Origin: a virus
Strand: one strand, 5' to 3'
Virus record (IMG/VR): IMGVR_UViG_3300031539_005008
Coordinates: 1 to 25,332 of that record
DNA length: 25,332 nt
The stretch's first letter is position 1. Each line of letters starts with the position of its first letter. The position numbers and the translations under genes are program-made. Positions 1 through 8,072 of this stretch are shown piece after piece. The notes under the pieces were generated by a model. That model was not told the origin of the DNA. It made no database searches and saw only the letters and a list, made by a program, of their open reading frames with translations.

Positions 1-2
1 AC

Positions 3-761
3 ACCGACGGGACGGTGATTGGCGGGAACTTCCGACTCAGACTTCTAACGGAAAAGAAAATAGATAGCGTGGACGTCAGGATTCCGAACCGGACACTGAA
101 ATACGACACATGGCTTTCAATAGCAAACGAATTTCAAAACCCAAAAGGCGCGAATGTAATGATATTTGAATACTGGAAGAACATGGTAGAGCTATGGCAA
201 GCGATATCAAAATACTGGAAAATCCGTAACATGATAATTTGGCATTTGCCTAACAGACATCAAGGATTCGCACCTCGAAACCAATTCTTCGGGAAGTATG
301 ATATAGCACCACTGGCTGGGGACGGACCAGTGAACGAAAAATACGAAATAGAGTTTGATAAATATCTACAAGAGAAAGGACAAAAGTTAATAGACACATA
401 CGACATTTTAATGTTTGGCACCCATGGTAAAGCAGAATGGTCTAAAAAGAAAGGCGGGAAAATGTGGACCATGTCAGATCATGTGACATGGACGGCATCA
501 AGCGAAACAGAATCGGGACAGAATGTAGTATTCGGAGTAAAGCCAGTTCCAATATTAATTCCTTATATAAAAACATTAAGTCCACGAGGAGGATTGGTGA
601 TGGAACCATTCGGAGGAAGTGGAAGTTGTATAATAGCCAGTGAAATAATGAAACGAAAATGCTATGCCATCGAATTATCGGAAACATATGCAGAAGTCAT
701 CTTAAACAGGTTTGAGAAGTTTTCGGGCATAAAGGCAGTAAAACTGGAGAATAAAGCATAA
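3..761 (+). CDS. ParB-like / DNA methylase fusion protein, 5' partial
   Basis: This is the C-terminal part of a protein that begins before the window. The frame is open from base 3, so the GTG at 15 need not be the start. The first visible residues (DGTVIGGNFRLRLL) resemble the end of a ParB-like nuclease domain, as found fused to phage adenine/cytosine-N4 methylases. Then follow a methylase-like stretch (IIWHLPNRHQGF, near residue 74 counting from the GTG at 15) and the AdoMet-binding motif MEPFGGSGS with YAIELSETYAEVILNRFE behind it, the usual motif I and helix of beta-class N4/N6 methyltransferases. Expected role: methylating phage DNA against host restriction, or regulation. The catalytic (D/S)PP(Y/F) motif is not visible, although only about 40 residues separate the ParB-like end from the methylase part, so activity is uncertain. 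It lies just upstream of the terminase genes, a common place for phage methylases. Confidence 0.72.
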   Translation, partial: TDGTVIGGNFRLRLLTEKKIDSVDVRIPNRTLKYDTWLSIANEFQNPKGANVMIFEYWKNMVELWQAISKYWKIRNMIIWHLPNRHQGFAPRNQFFGKYDIAPLAGDGPVNEKYEIEFDKYLQEKGQKLIDTYDILMFGTHGKAEWSKKKGGKMWTMSDHVTWTASSETESGQNVVFGVKPVPILIPYIKTLSPRGGLVMEPFGGSGSCIIASEIMKRKCYAIELSETYAEVILNRFEKFSGIKAVKLENKA

Positions 762-823
762 TTCTCTCGATTCTTTGGGGCTCCCTTGCGATTTGAATAT
801 AAAAGAGGAGTATAACTACGGCT

Positions 824-1360
824 ATGTCAGAAGAACAAAAAAAAACGAGAAAAGAGAACTCCACTCAACGAGATGCATTCTTGGTTTACTTTAATCTGGG
901 AGGAGAAAGAAGTTTAGAAAGAGTTGCCCAAACATATGCTAACGCTGTGCCGAAAAGAGTTATTTCACTTTCCACTCTTAAAAGTTGGTGTAAAAAATAT
1001 CAGTGGGTGGAACGGGTTCAGGCAATGGATGAGGAAGTTTCGGGAAAAGCAGAACAGATAGCTATTAAAGAAGCGACCGCCAAAAAGTCAGACATCTTAA
1101 AAGCCGTGAAGAATACAATGATTCAATTCAACCGGGCAATACTGGATGGAACAATAATCCCCAGCGCTTCAGATTTCAAAAAGATGTGGGAGGTGGCGAG
1201 GATAGAACTGGGGAAGTCAATCGGGCAAGATGCGATTTCCGTTCGCGCCCCAGCGATAAACATATTCTTAACCAAAAACGAGAAAGTCATAAAGGTCGTT
1301 CAGCAGTCCCAAGAGGAACTGCGAAAAGTACTTGAAGGAGAGATAAAAGAAAATGACTGA
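824..1360 (+). CDS. terminase small subunit (putative)
   Basis: 178 aa. The N-terminal part (residues about 25-70) reads as a helix-turn-helix: SLERVAQTYA, then LSTLKSWCKKYQWVERVQAMDEE. The pattern 'W..kyqWveRvqamDee' is typical of phage small terminase subunits, which bind the packaging site and hand DNA to the large subunit. The C-terminal half is helical and charged and probably serves oligomerisation. Good start evidence: AGAGGAG at 804-810, 13 nt before the ATG, one of the few Shine-Dalgarno-like sites in the window. Position (three genes before the large terminase) supports the call. Sequence alone does not exclude another DNA-binding regulator. Confidence 0.72.
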   Translation: MSEEQKKTRKENSTQRDAFLVYFNLGGERSLERVAQTYANAVPKRVISLSTLKSWCKKYQWVERVQAMDEEVSGKAEQIAIKEATAKKSDILKAVKNTMIQFNRAILDGTIIPSASDFKKMWEVARIELGKSIGQDAISVRAPAINIFLTKNEKVIKVVQQSQEELRKVLEGEIKEND

Positions 1361-1631
1361 ACAAACAATAATCCTAATAATAATCGCCTTTGTTATCGGC
1401 TATGTGTTGTGCGATTTCAAGCATGCAGGCAAGAAATTCAAGGTGGAGATAAACAAGGAAACGGGCGAGGGCAGAATAGTCCCGGCAGACAAACCGAAGC
1501 GGAAGATGGAGTTTGTCGGGGAAGCAAGCCAAAAGGAACTTGAGGATATAGAAAGGGAGATTCCCCTCCGGACATTTTTCGGAAGATTTAAAAAACCCGC
1601 TAAAAAGGAAGCGGAGGAAGAAGAGATATGA
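1353..1631 (+). CDS. small membrane protein, unknown function
   Basis: 92 aa, family not recognised. Residues about 5-20 (IILIIIAFVIGYVLC) form one transmembrane segment at the very N-terminus. The rest is hydrophilic, ending in an acidic tail rich in Lys and Glu (KKEAEEEEI). A basic patch after the membrane segment suggests an inside-facing C-terminus. The start overlaps the small terminase by 8 nt, and GGAGAG about 8 nt upstream can serve as ribosome site. The ATGA overlap with the next gene implies translational coupling. Lying between terminase genes, it may be an accessory protein rather than part of packaging; no function is claimed. Confidence 0.7.
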   Translation: MTEQTIILIIIAFVIGYVLCDFKHAGKKFKVEINKETGEGRIVPADKPKRKMEFVGEASQKELEDIEREIPLRTFFGRFKKPAKKEAEEEEI

Positions 1632-2158
1632 ACGAAATACAACGTCTTAAACAGCGAGCAGAAGAAATCCAAGAGGATTTAAGAAGAGATAGGGAGATGA
1701 GGAAGCCGGGGCCGAACGAGAATATGGATAAGGATATCCCGGAATTTATAAAATCGTACGACTTCTGGTGTAATACGTGTCAAGAAGATTTTACATCTTC
1801 GGCCAGAAAGACAAGATACCGTTTAGAAGGGGACATCATCGCGACATTGCGCGGGGAGTGCCCGGACTGCGGGGAGATGGCCATAAGGCACGCCACGCAT
1901 CGGGATCAGGACCCATACTATCAAAGGTCAACAAAAGTTAGGCGGCAGAGAAACCAGTATAGGATAGATATGCTTCAGGGCGGGGAGTACGGATTCAAGA
2001 CGCACTATGGAGACCCGGACGATGCACTGAATAAAACAATAATGAGGGAGGAGGAAAGGATATTCAAGGTAGAGTTGGGCACCGGGCTGAAAGGCCAATC
2101 ATTAAAAGCTAAAAGGAAGTTAGAGGAGCTTTACCGCGTTAAGGAATGGGGAAAATAA
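1628..2158 (+). CDS. zinc-ribbon protein of the packaging region
   Basis: 176 aa. Residues 1-25 look like a short coiled coil. Two CxxC pairs (Cys48/Cys51 in FWCNTCQ and Cys78/Cys81 in ECPDCG) form a probable zinc ribbon. A basic region follows (STKVRRQRNQYRIDM), then a helical C-terminus. Zinc-ribbon proteins next to terminase genes are common in environmental phages but have no established role; DNA contact during packaging is a reasonable guess only. The gene overlaps its upstream neighbour by ATGA, and its TAA is immediately followed by the ATG of the large terminase, so the genes from 824 to 3751 form one tight unit. Confidence 0.72.
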   Translation: MNEIQRLKQRAEEIQEDLRRDREMRKPGPNENMDKDIPEFIKSYDFWCNTCQEDFTSSARKTRYRLEGDIIATLRGECPDCGEMAIRHATHRDQDPYYQRSTKVRRQRNQYRIDMLQGGEYGFKTHYGDPDDALNKTIMREEERIFKVELGTGLKGQSLKAKRKLEELYRVKEWGK

Positions 2159-3751
2159 ATGGAAAATGATATCAAGGATTTGTCAATCCCGCACTGGGTG
2201 ATAGATAACGAGTTCATAAACGAGCGGGGAGAAATCCTTGAGTTCAGGGATCGTCTTTTTCTGTACGACATACTGGCGGACACATCTCAAATCCAAGTGG
2301 TAAAGAAATGTTCTCAGGTCGGGGTTTCGGTGATGGAAACCTTGAAGGCATACTTTGTGGCTCAGAAGGGGAGAATGAATGTCATATATACAATGCCGTC
2401 TGACTCTGACGTTAGTGAGTTTGTCAGAACCAAGGCGGACATGATATTCCAGTCAAACGAGTTGATGAGAAGCCAGTTCAGCAGCGACACTATCGGGCTG
2501 AAGCAGATCGGCGACAGGTTTATCTACTATAAAGGGACACGGTCGAAGACGGCGCCTATATCGACCAGCGCCGATTTATTGATACATGACGAGATAGACA
2601 GAAGCGACCTCGGGATAATAGAAACATACAGATCGAGACTTTCGGCATCTCTATATAAGGGTATATGGTATGTGTCTAACCCAAGTCTGACGGGAATCGG
2701 CGTGGACGAGATCTGGCAGAAATCGGACATGAAAGAATGGTTTATCGCTTGCAATAAATGCGGGGAAATCCAAACCTTGAAGTGGGATGAAAATGTTGAT
2801 GAGATAAAAAAGATTTATGTGTGCAAGAAATGCGGTAAGGAACTGACCAATAACGAAAGGAGAAAGGGAAAGTGGATAGCGACGAACCCCGGCAAGGAAA
2901 TATCGGGATACCATATCTCGCAGATGATGGCGCCATGGCTCTCGGCATTAGAACTGATAAAGGAAAAGAGCGACCGGGGAGAGGAATACTTCAGGAACTT
3001 CATACTCGGAGAACCATACAGCGCAGGAGAGGAAGCCAATGTAAGGCAGGCGATTCTCGATGTGTGGACACCAAAGCCGATTGATGACAAACCGTTCTTT
3101 ATGGGGATTGATATAGGAATCGAGAAACACTATGTCATCGGGTCTCGGGAGGGAATCTTCAATATAGGATTATGTAGAAGCCGGGAAGAACTAGAGGCGA
3201 TTATAGAAAAATACAACCCCATTTGGGTTATGGACTCCGGGCCAGAAAGGACATGGGCAGAAGAGTTTAAAAAGAAATACCCAAAAGGATTCCTGAACTT
3301 CTATCGAAAGGACAAACCCAAAGCCGAAATAATAAAATGGGGAGGGTACAGCAAGGGAGTGGAGGACAAAAAGAACTGGGGATACATCTGGACCGACAGG
3401 ACAAGGATTATCGACAAAACACTTTACGAGATACTATCAGGCAACATCCAGTTTTCTGTGTCCAGAGAGGATTTGGAAAAATACATCAAACATTGGGAAA
3501 GCATGCGGAGAATCATAGAGCAGACACCCGACAAGACGGAGAGATACATCTGGGATTCATCAACCGGAAACGACCACTGGTGCCATGCGACAGTGCTTTA
3601 CTACATAGCCACGCAAAGAGGAAAAGAAAAAATGGAGTTCATTCAGGAGAAAGAACGCAGAGAGGAAATAATCGAAAGGACGCCAGAAGGGTTCAAAATG
3701 AGACCCTTAAAAGAAATAATAGAAAACCGCCAACAAGATGATGAATATTAA
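2159..3751 (+). CDS. terL: terminase large subunit, GpA type
   Basis: 530 aa packaging motor: ATPase that translocates DNA into the procapsid plus nuclease that cuts concatemers. Residues 50-57 (KCSQVGVS) match the deviant Walker A of lambda gpA, where the lysine precedes the loop and is absent from the GxS position. Walker B is LLIHDEID with Asp144/Glu145. A zinc finger of Cys198/Cys201 and Cys222/Cys225 sits between ATPase and nuclease halves, as in the GpA family. The nuclease domain shows Asp318 (MGIDIG), Asp359 (VMDSGPE) and Asp472 in NDHWCHATVLYY, the expected acidic triad. The length is near the family norm (lambda gpA 641). The ATG abuts the previous stop codon, so expression is probably coupled. 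Confidence 0.93.
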   Translation: MENDIKDLSIPHWVIDNEFINERGEILEFRDRLFLYDILADTSQIQVVKKCSQVGVSVMETLKAYFVAQKGRMNVIYTMPSDSDVSEFVRTKADMIFQSNELMRSQFSSDTIGLKQIGDRFIYYKGTRSKTAPISTSADLLIHDEIDRSDLGIIETYRSRLSASLYKGIWYVSNPSLTGIGVDEIWQKSDMKEWFIACNKCGEIQTLKWDENVDEIKKIYVCKKCGKELTNNERRKGKWIATNPGKEISGYHISQMMAPWLSALELIKEKSDRGEEYFRNFILGEPYSAGEEANVRQAILDVWTPKPIDDKPFFMGIDIGIEKHYVIGSREGIFNIGLCRSREELEAIIEKYNPIWVMDSGPERTWAEEFKKKYPKGFLNFYRKDKPKAEIIKWGGYSKGVEDKKNWGYIWTDRTRIIDKTLYEILSGNIQFSVSREDLEKYIKHWESMRRIIEQTPDKTERYIWDSSTGNDHWCHATVLYYIATQRGKEKMEFIQEKERREEIIERTPEGFKMRPLKEIIENRQQDDEY

Positions 3752-3935
3752 TCGGGAAGAAAAAATAAAGGTGGAAGTTAAGATGTTGCTGGACAAAGGA
3801 TTCTTCGACTTAAAAAGCGGACAAGTTATAATAAATAAAAACAACGGAGTGATACAAGACATAAAGTTCATCACCACATTATACAAAAGAGGGAAAGGCA
3901 TTGACAATCCCGTTGGCAATACTATAATAAAATAA
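3738..3935 (+). CDS. small hypothetical protein
   Basis: 65 aa, overlapping the end of the large terminase by 14 nt. It has a charged N-terminus (NREEKIKVEVKMLLDKG) and a beta-rich second half (GQVIINKNNGVIQDIKFITTLYKR). The second half loosely recalls small phage proteins of the DUF2292 kind ('G.v.i..h.G.v..I'), but this is a weak visual match. An alternative start is the second ATG, 3 nt later. It is the last gene before the strong hairpin at 3979-4029, so it probably closes the packaging transcription unit. Confidence 0.6.
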   Translation: MMNINREEKIKVEVKMLLDKGFFDLKSGQVIINKNNGVIQDIKFITTLYKRGKGIDNPVGNTIIK

Positions 3936-3978
3936 TAGAAGCCCTAACCTAAAGCGAAGATAAAACTTCCAACTACAG

Positions 3979-4029
3979 GCGGGCAAAGAGAGAATAGCAG
4001 ATTGCTATTTTGTCTTTGCTCGCTTTTTT
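3979..4029 (+). terminator. intrinsic terminator-like hairpin between packaging and portal genes
   Basis: Two 21-nt arms, 3979-3999 and 4003-4023, pair with two G-U wobbles and one G-G mismatch around a 3-nt loop (GAT), and are followed at once by six T (4024-4029). The outer part pairs GCGGGCAAAG with CTTTGCTCGC. This is a textbook intrinsic terminator and the only hairpin of the window with a clear U-run. It ends only 4 nt before the portal ATG, so it probably also sits in the portal leader. The portal must then be read by partial read-through, antitermination, or a promoter inside the hairpin region. Confidence 0.85.
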
Positions 4030-4033
4030 CATT

Positions 4034-5968
4034 ATGATAATAGACGTTGAAAAGTTAGACGATCAAAAGTTAAGCAGACTCATCGACAACAGATGGGCGG
4101 ATTCTTCCTCTTTATGGTCTGAAATAGAAAAATCATACAAGAAGAACAAAACTATTTGGAAAAGCGATGATTCGACCGTCGCCTCAATCCCGAAGAGAAA
4201 ATCAAAAGTCCGGGATAACAGGTCTTTTCTGGCAATGGAGAGTGTAATAGCGGCCCTAACCGGGAGACCATCGAGGCCGAATGTGATACCCACGAACGGA
4301 AAAGATGAATCGCGTCAAGTGGCGCTCGATTTGCAGGATTTGTTTTTAGAAACATATAAGACATTGCGGGTGAAGAGAAAAATGCGCAGGGGATTAAGAT
4401 GGCTTTTTCTGTCGAAGATGATTGTTCTTAAGATGATCTGGGACAACGACATTGATAACTACAATGTGGCAGTGGTGGACCCGAGAAAGGTAAGATTTCA
4501 TAAAAAATCAACAAACTCTACAGAGACTGACTTCGCCATCGAGGAGATAGACACCAGTATTTCAGACATGATCGACAGATTCCCGGAACAGAAAGAAGAT
4601 ATTTTAAAACAGGTTGGGATGAAAGAGGATGATGCCATGATTAACAACCCGCCGGCAACATACAAAGAAGCATGGATAAACGGCGGTGAATGGGTGGTCT
4701 ATAAGTTCCGCGAGAAGATACTCAAAAAAGAAAAGAACCCTTACTGGGATTGGGAAGGAGTATATTTTACAAACAATGAGTTGAGGAAGTTTGAGACGAT
4801 AGAGACTCCAGGGGAAAGAAAAAAGATGCTCGGGTTGGCGAGACCGATAAGGGGAGCGCGGGCTAAAAAGGCAAACAGGTATCAGAACTATCTGTCAAAT
4901 CATTTCGATAAGCCGAGGCATCCATACATCTTCGCTTCAATGTTGGAGGTGGAGGAAAGACCAATCGGGGAAACATCATTGATGGAACAGGTGAGCCCAT
5001 TGCAGAAGAATGTTAATCAAAGGAAAAGGCAAATAGCGGACAACGCATCGATGGCCCAGGGTAGGTGGAAAGTGGATACGCGTTTTGTAGAAGGGAAAAG
5101 CAAGGGAGAAATCCAGGCGATGAAATCCGACCCGGAAGGAATAATTTACGGCGACGGAGTTCGTGATGGCATTAGTATAGAGAGCGGACGGGATTTGCCG
5201 GTGATGGTGAAAGAAGACCTGATACTTTCAATCCAAGCGATAGATTCCATTTTTGGTACCCAACCGACGTTCCGGGGAGAAAAGGAAGGAAGCGAAACGG
5301 CAACGGGAAGAGCGTTGCTTAGGGAACAGAGCTACCAACGTCTGACCGAGTTAATAGACATAGTAGACGACGTCCACTCGGAGATTTACAACTGGGAACT
5401 TCAGTTCATTAAAGTCAGATATACCGAGACGCATTACACGAAGATATTGGGCAAGGACCGGGCTTTGAGAGTCATCGAAACTATGCGAGATGACTTCTCT
5501 GATGGAATAGACGTCCAGGTCATACCGGGTCAGATGTTGCCCAAGGACAGGGTGTACCGGGCGGAGAGGGCTTTGGAAGGGGTAAAAAGCGGGTTCATGA
5601 TCCCACTCCAGTATTTCGAGGAGGCGGAGTTTGAAAACCCGATGGAAACAGCAAAGCAAGTCGAGATGTACAAGGTGAGTCCGTTCGCGGTGCTGGACAT
5701 GGACCCAGAAGACATAGAATCGCTGAGAAAAGGAATATCCCTGCTCCAAGAGATAGCGCAAGCGACACAACCGGTTGATCCAAGGGCAAAGGCGATAGCG
5801 GACTTGAGGGGTAGAACTCAGCAATTGGTGCAAAGCGACGAGTTTAAAAATCAGCCAATAGAAAAACAACGTCAAATGTTATCGAAGTTAAAAGGCCAGT
5901 TTAATAAGTTAAGCACGGCTAAGCCGGAGGGGGGAACCCCGACAGCTAAACCGGCCGAACAAAAATAA
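4034..5968 (+). CDS. portal protein
   Basis: 644 aa from the ATG at 4034. A TTG eight codons earlier is in frame but lies inside the terminator hairpin and is unlikely. Portal features: an N-terminal helical region with RDNRSFLAMESVIAALTGRP; the 'KMIVLKMIWDND ... VVDPRKVRF' strand set; a wing/clip region with LMEQVSPLQKNVNQRKRQI, common in P22-like and related portals; and a helical crown with YRAERALEGVKSGFM. The last 70 residues are Gln/Lys/Pro rich. It forms the dodecameric ring through which DNA enters and leaves and contacts the terminase. No Shine-Dalgarno sequence precedes the ATG because the hairpin and U-run occupy that space. Confidence 0.88.
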   Translation: MIIDVEKLDDQKLSRLIDNRWADSSSLWSEIEKSYKKNKTIWKSDDSTVASIPKRKSKVRDNRSFLAMESVIAALTGRPSRPNVIPTNGKDESRQVALDLQDLFLETYKTLRVKRKMRRGLRWLFLSKMIVLKMIWDNDIDNYNVAVVDPRKVRFHKKSTNSTETDFAIEEIDTSISDMIDRFPEQKEDILKQVGMKEDDAMINNPPATYKEAWINGGEWVVYKFREKILKKEKNPYWDWEGVYFTNNELRKFETIETPGERKKMLGLARPIRGARAKKANRYQNYLSNHFDKPRHPYIFASMLEVEERPIGETSLMEQVSPLQKNVNQRKRQIADNASMAQGRWKVDTRFVEGKSKGEIQAMKSDPEGIIYGDGVRDGISIESGRDLPVMVKEDLILSIQAIDSIFGTQPTFRGEKEGSETATGRALLREQSYQRLTELIDIVDDVHSEIYNWELQFIKVRYTETHYTKILGKDRALRVIETMRDDFSDGIDVQVIPGQMLPKDRVYRAERALEGVKSGFMIPLQYFEEAEFENPMETAKQVEMYKVSPFAVLDMDPEDIESLRKGISLLQEIAQATQPVDPRAKAIADLRGRTQQLVQSDEFKNQPIEKQRQMLSKLKGQFNKLSTAKPEGGTPTAKPAEQK

Positions 5969-5969
5969 T

Positions 5970-6140
5970 ATGCCATTACCTCACACAACAAACGTAGGAA
6001 AGATTATAAGCGAGCTTAACCAATCAAGAACGAAAAGACCTCGTAAACAAAAAGTTGCAATAGCTTTAAATCAGGCGAGAAAAGCAGGCGCGAACATTCC
6101 ATTAAGGAAAGAAATCGCAAAGCGGGGAAAGAAAGCATAA
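5970..6140 (+). CDS. small basic protein, DUF6496-like
   Basis: 56 aa, ATG one base after the portal stop codon, ending in TAA at 6138-6140. The sequence includes VGKIISELNQSRTKRPRKQK, then VAIALNQARKAGANIP. The phrase '(R/K)KQ.vAIAL..ARKAGA.iP' is characteristic of DUF6496, a family of very small basic proteins frequent in phage virion regions. About one third of the residues are Lys or Arg, so nucleic-acid binding is plausible but not shown. The gene lies between portal and scaffold and would be missed by length cut-offs. Function unknown. Confidence 0.72.
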   Translation: MPLPHTTNVGKIISELNQSRTKRPRKQKVAIALNQARKAGANIPLRKEIAKRGKKA

Positions 6141-6177
6141 TTTTCAAATATTAAGTAACAGTTGTTTCATCAAGCGG

Positions 6178-6209
6178 TTCTCCGAAATCCGCGAGGATCA
6201 TCCGGAGAA
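6178..6209 (+). promoter_or_regulatory. two-tier hairpin with GNRA loop before the scaffold gene
   Basis: TTCTCCG (6178-6184) pairs with CGGAGAA (6203-6209). Inside, ATCC (6187-6190) pairs with GGAT (6195-6198) around a GCGA loop, a GNRA-type tetraloop. It lies in the 94-nt gap between the 56-aa gene and the scaffold gene, 25 nt before its ATG. No T-run follows, so a stabilising or translation-modulating element is more likely than a terminator. Confidence 0.55.
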
Positions 6210-6234
6210 ACGGCAATGAGGCGACCAAAAGAAC

Positions 6235-6936
6235 ATGTCAGACGAGAATGAAGAGATTAACGATTCCGATTTAGGAATCGACGACAAGGGCGGGGAAGGC
6301 GCCCCAACGCCTGTCAAAATCGGCGATAAAGAATATACCGCCGAACAGTTGGCAGAGTATGTAAAAAAGGCGACGGATTACGATGCCTTACTTCCCGAGT
6401 TTACCAAGAAGTCACAGGCATTAGCCGCACTTACCGGTGACAAAAAACTCAATGAGTCGCAAGAAGATCAACCCTCTTTTCTGAAGCCAGGGTGGAAACC
6501 CAAAGACTTCACGGAACTTGGGGAAGCGATCAAGGAGGCGGTTGAATGGGGAGAGAAGAGGTCTCAAAAGGCAACAGAGGAAAAAACCCTCCAATCCCAA
6601 GAGGCCCAGAAAGCGGTGGATAGTTTTGTATCGGAGGTCAAGAAGTCGGACAAGGAGTTCGACGACAAAGAATTCTTCCAATACATTGAACGCCACCGAA
6701 TAAAGGTAGATACCATTGAAGATTTAAAGTCAGTATATTCTGCCTACACCGAAGCCAATGCGGACGGTAAAATGGCCGAGAGAAGGGTACTGCTCGGTAA
6801 AGTAAAAAGAGCATCAGATTCCGTCTCAAAGCCAGGATCCGCAGGAGGCAAACTCCCATACGACGCTAATGAGATTCGTACAAAGAGCACGGGTATAGTC
6901 GAAGCGGCTAAGGAGGCATTATCAAAATTTAAGTAG
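6235..6936 (+). CDS. capsid scaffold protein (putative)
   Basis: 233 aa, strongly acidic N-terminus (SDENEEINDSDLGIDDKG), then VKIGDKEYTAEQLAEYVKKATDYDALLPEF, a pattern widely seen in phage scaffold proteins placed directly before the coat gene. The middle is a long charged helix (residues about 95-150), and the C-terminus is helical and basic (EAAKEALSKFK), as expected for the coat-binding end. It would guide procapsid assembly around the portal and then leave or be degraded. Identification rests on position (portal, scaffold, coat), composition and the N-terminal pattern. No Shine-Dalgarno sequence is visible; the ATG follows CCAAAAGAAC. Confidence 0.78.
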   Translation: MSDENEEINDSDLGIDDKGGEGAPTPVKIGDKEYTAEQLAEYVKKATDYDALLPEFTKKSQALAALTGDKKLNESQEDQPSFLKPGWKPKDFTELGEAIKEAVEWGEKRSQKATEEKTLQSQEAQKAVDSFVSEVKKSDKEFDDKEFFQYIERHRIKVDTIEDLKSVYSAYTEANADGKMAERRVLLGKVKRASDSVSKPGSAGGKLPYDANEIRTKSTGIVEAAKEALSKFK

Positions 6937-6947
6937 ATTTTACAAAA

Positions 6948-7997
6948 ATGACATTTTCAGATGCGGTAAAAACCGTAACACGGGAAACAATCGTGCCGAT
7001 GGTTTCAGACACTGTTCTCAAAGGGAATGTACTTCTTTTGAGGACACTCGGGAACGCCAAAAGCTGGCGGTCTGGTTATCAGTACGATATTCCCATTAAG
7101 TATAAAAAGTCCACCGAGGGAGGAATAGTAGGCCTTGGCGGAACGCTTGATACCTCGAGGCAGGAAACTCGGGTAAAGATGACGTTCCAGCCACAGCGTA
7201 TCCACAAACCGGTGGTTATAGACGACATCGAAGCGGCCGTTAACCAAGGAGACGAGAGAGTCCTTGAGTTGCTGGCTGTTGAGATGGACTCTATCGCACA
7301 GGATTTGATGGATGACTGCGGAGGATATCTCTACACTGGCACCGGAGCGAGCGGAGCTTCATTCGACAGCATATTGAATGCGGCCGATGACTCCACTGTC
7401 TTCGCCTCGTACGGCGGGCAGTTAAGAGCGACCTACACAAGTATTAAGGGATATTATGCAGCGACTATCGGAGCATTAGCCCTTTCCGATTTGTCCACTG
7501 GCTATGACGCGGTGGAGATCGGAGGAGTGGGACCAAGTTTAATAGTGTCAACTCCGACAATATGGTCGGCATACGAGGCACTATTGCAACCGACAGTTCG
7601 CGCCGGATATCAAACTTCGGGATTCCCACAGGTCACCAGGACGGGTGTAGTTTCGAGTACCAACGCATTAAGCGGAGGCGATATAGGATTCAACGCCTTG
7701 TGGTACAGAGGGACTCCGTTCGTAAAGGACGAGAAGTGCACCTCCCAAAAGTTGTTCATGATCAACGAAAAGAACTTCTTCTGGGCAGGATTGGATCTTC
7801 CAGACTACGAGAAGTTTAATACCTCGGCGAGAAACATCGAGGGACCACAGGCATTGCCGATTCCGAAAGGATTCAACTGGTCAGGAATGTTGAGATCAAC
7901 AAACCAACCGGCTGAAGTCGGACATATGTACCTGGTCGGAAACTGGATGTCAGACGACCCGAGAAGATGCGGTCAGTTGACCGGCATAACAGGTTAA
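6948..7997 (+). CDS. major capsid protein, HK97-fold (putative)
   Basis: 349 aa. The order of portal, scaffold and this gene, together with the length, points to the coat protein. The sequence shows an N-terminal helix with ETIVPMVSDTVLKGNVLLLRTLG, an exposed beta-rich stretch with YQYDIPIKYKK and MTFQPQRIHKPVVIDDIEA, a long central helix (ERVLELLAVEMDSIAQDLMDD), and a C-terminal part with TPFVKDEKC and KLFMINEKNFFWAG. The last element resembles the 'P-loop/A-domain' end of many phage coats ('...i.flN...l'). This pattern is typical of N4- or P22-like coats of environmental podoviruses. The start lacks a Shine-Dalgarno site (ATTTTACAAAA before ATG). The GC and codon choice look more optimised than in the next gene. 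Confidence 0.85.
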   Translation: MTFSDAVKTVTRETIVPMVSDTVLKGNVLLLRTLGNAKSWRSGYQYDIPIKYKKSTEGGIVGLGGTLDTSRQETRVKMTFQPQRIHKPVVIDDIEAAVNQGDERVLELLAVEMDSIAQDLMDDCGGYLYTGTGASGASFDSILNAADDSTVFASYGGQLRATYTSIKGYYAATIGALALSDLSTGYDAVEIGGVGPSLIVSTPTIWSAYEALLQPTVRAGYQTSGFPQVTRTGVVSSTNALSGGDIGFNALWYRGTPFVKDEKCTSQKLFMINEKNFFWAGLDLPDYEKFNTSARNIEGPQALPIPKGFNWSGMLRSTNQPAEVGHMYLVGNWMSDDPRRCGQLTGITG

Positions 7998-8021
7998 TAA
8001 AGTAACATGTTTGCTCTTTAC

Positions 8022-8050
8022 CGGGCGGGGAGATAAAACTCCCCGACCCG
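8022..8050 (+). promoter_or_regulatory. stable hairpin after the capsid gene
   Basis: CGGGCGGGGAG (8022-8032) pairs with CTCCCCG (8039-8045) and CCCG (8047-8050), with one bulged A at 8046 and the loop ATAAAA: an 11-bp stem, nearly all G-C. It starts 24 nt after the capsid stop and ends 22 nt before the next ATG. No U-run follows. It may protect the 3' end of capsid mRNA, slow transcription, or lower expression of the downstream gene. Confidence 0.65.
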
Positions 8051-8072
8051 AGAGAGAACAACTAAAATAAAC

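Noticed and set aside
762-823. Promoter before the small terminase gene (TTGCGA ... TATAAA)
   Set aside because: The two boxes are only about 6 nt apart, too close for a sigma-70 promoter.
3337-3741. Second + strand open frame inside the terminase gene
   Set aside because: It is a frame shadow rich in Arg/His/Gln; the terminase frame carries nuclease motifs through the same bases.
5351-5875. Minus-strand open frame opposite the portal gene
   Set aside because: It overlaps a confident portal sequence and has no recognisable domain or upstream signal.
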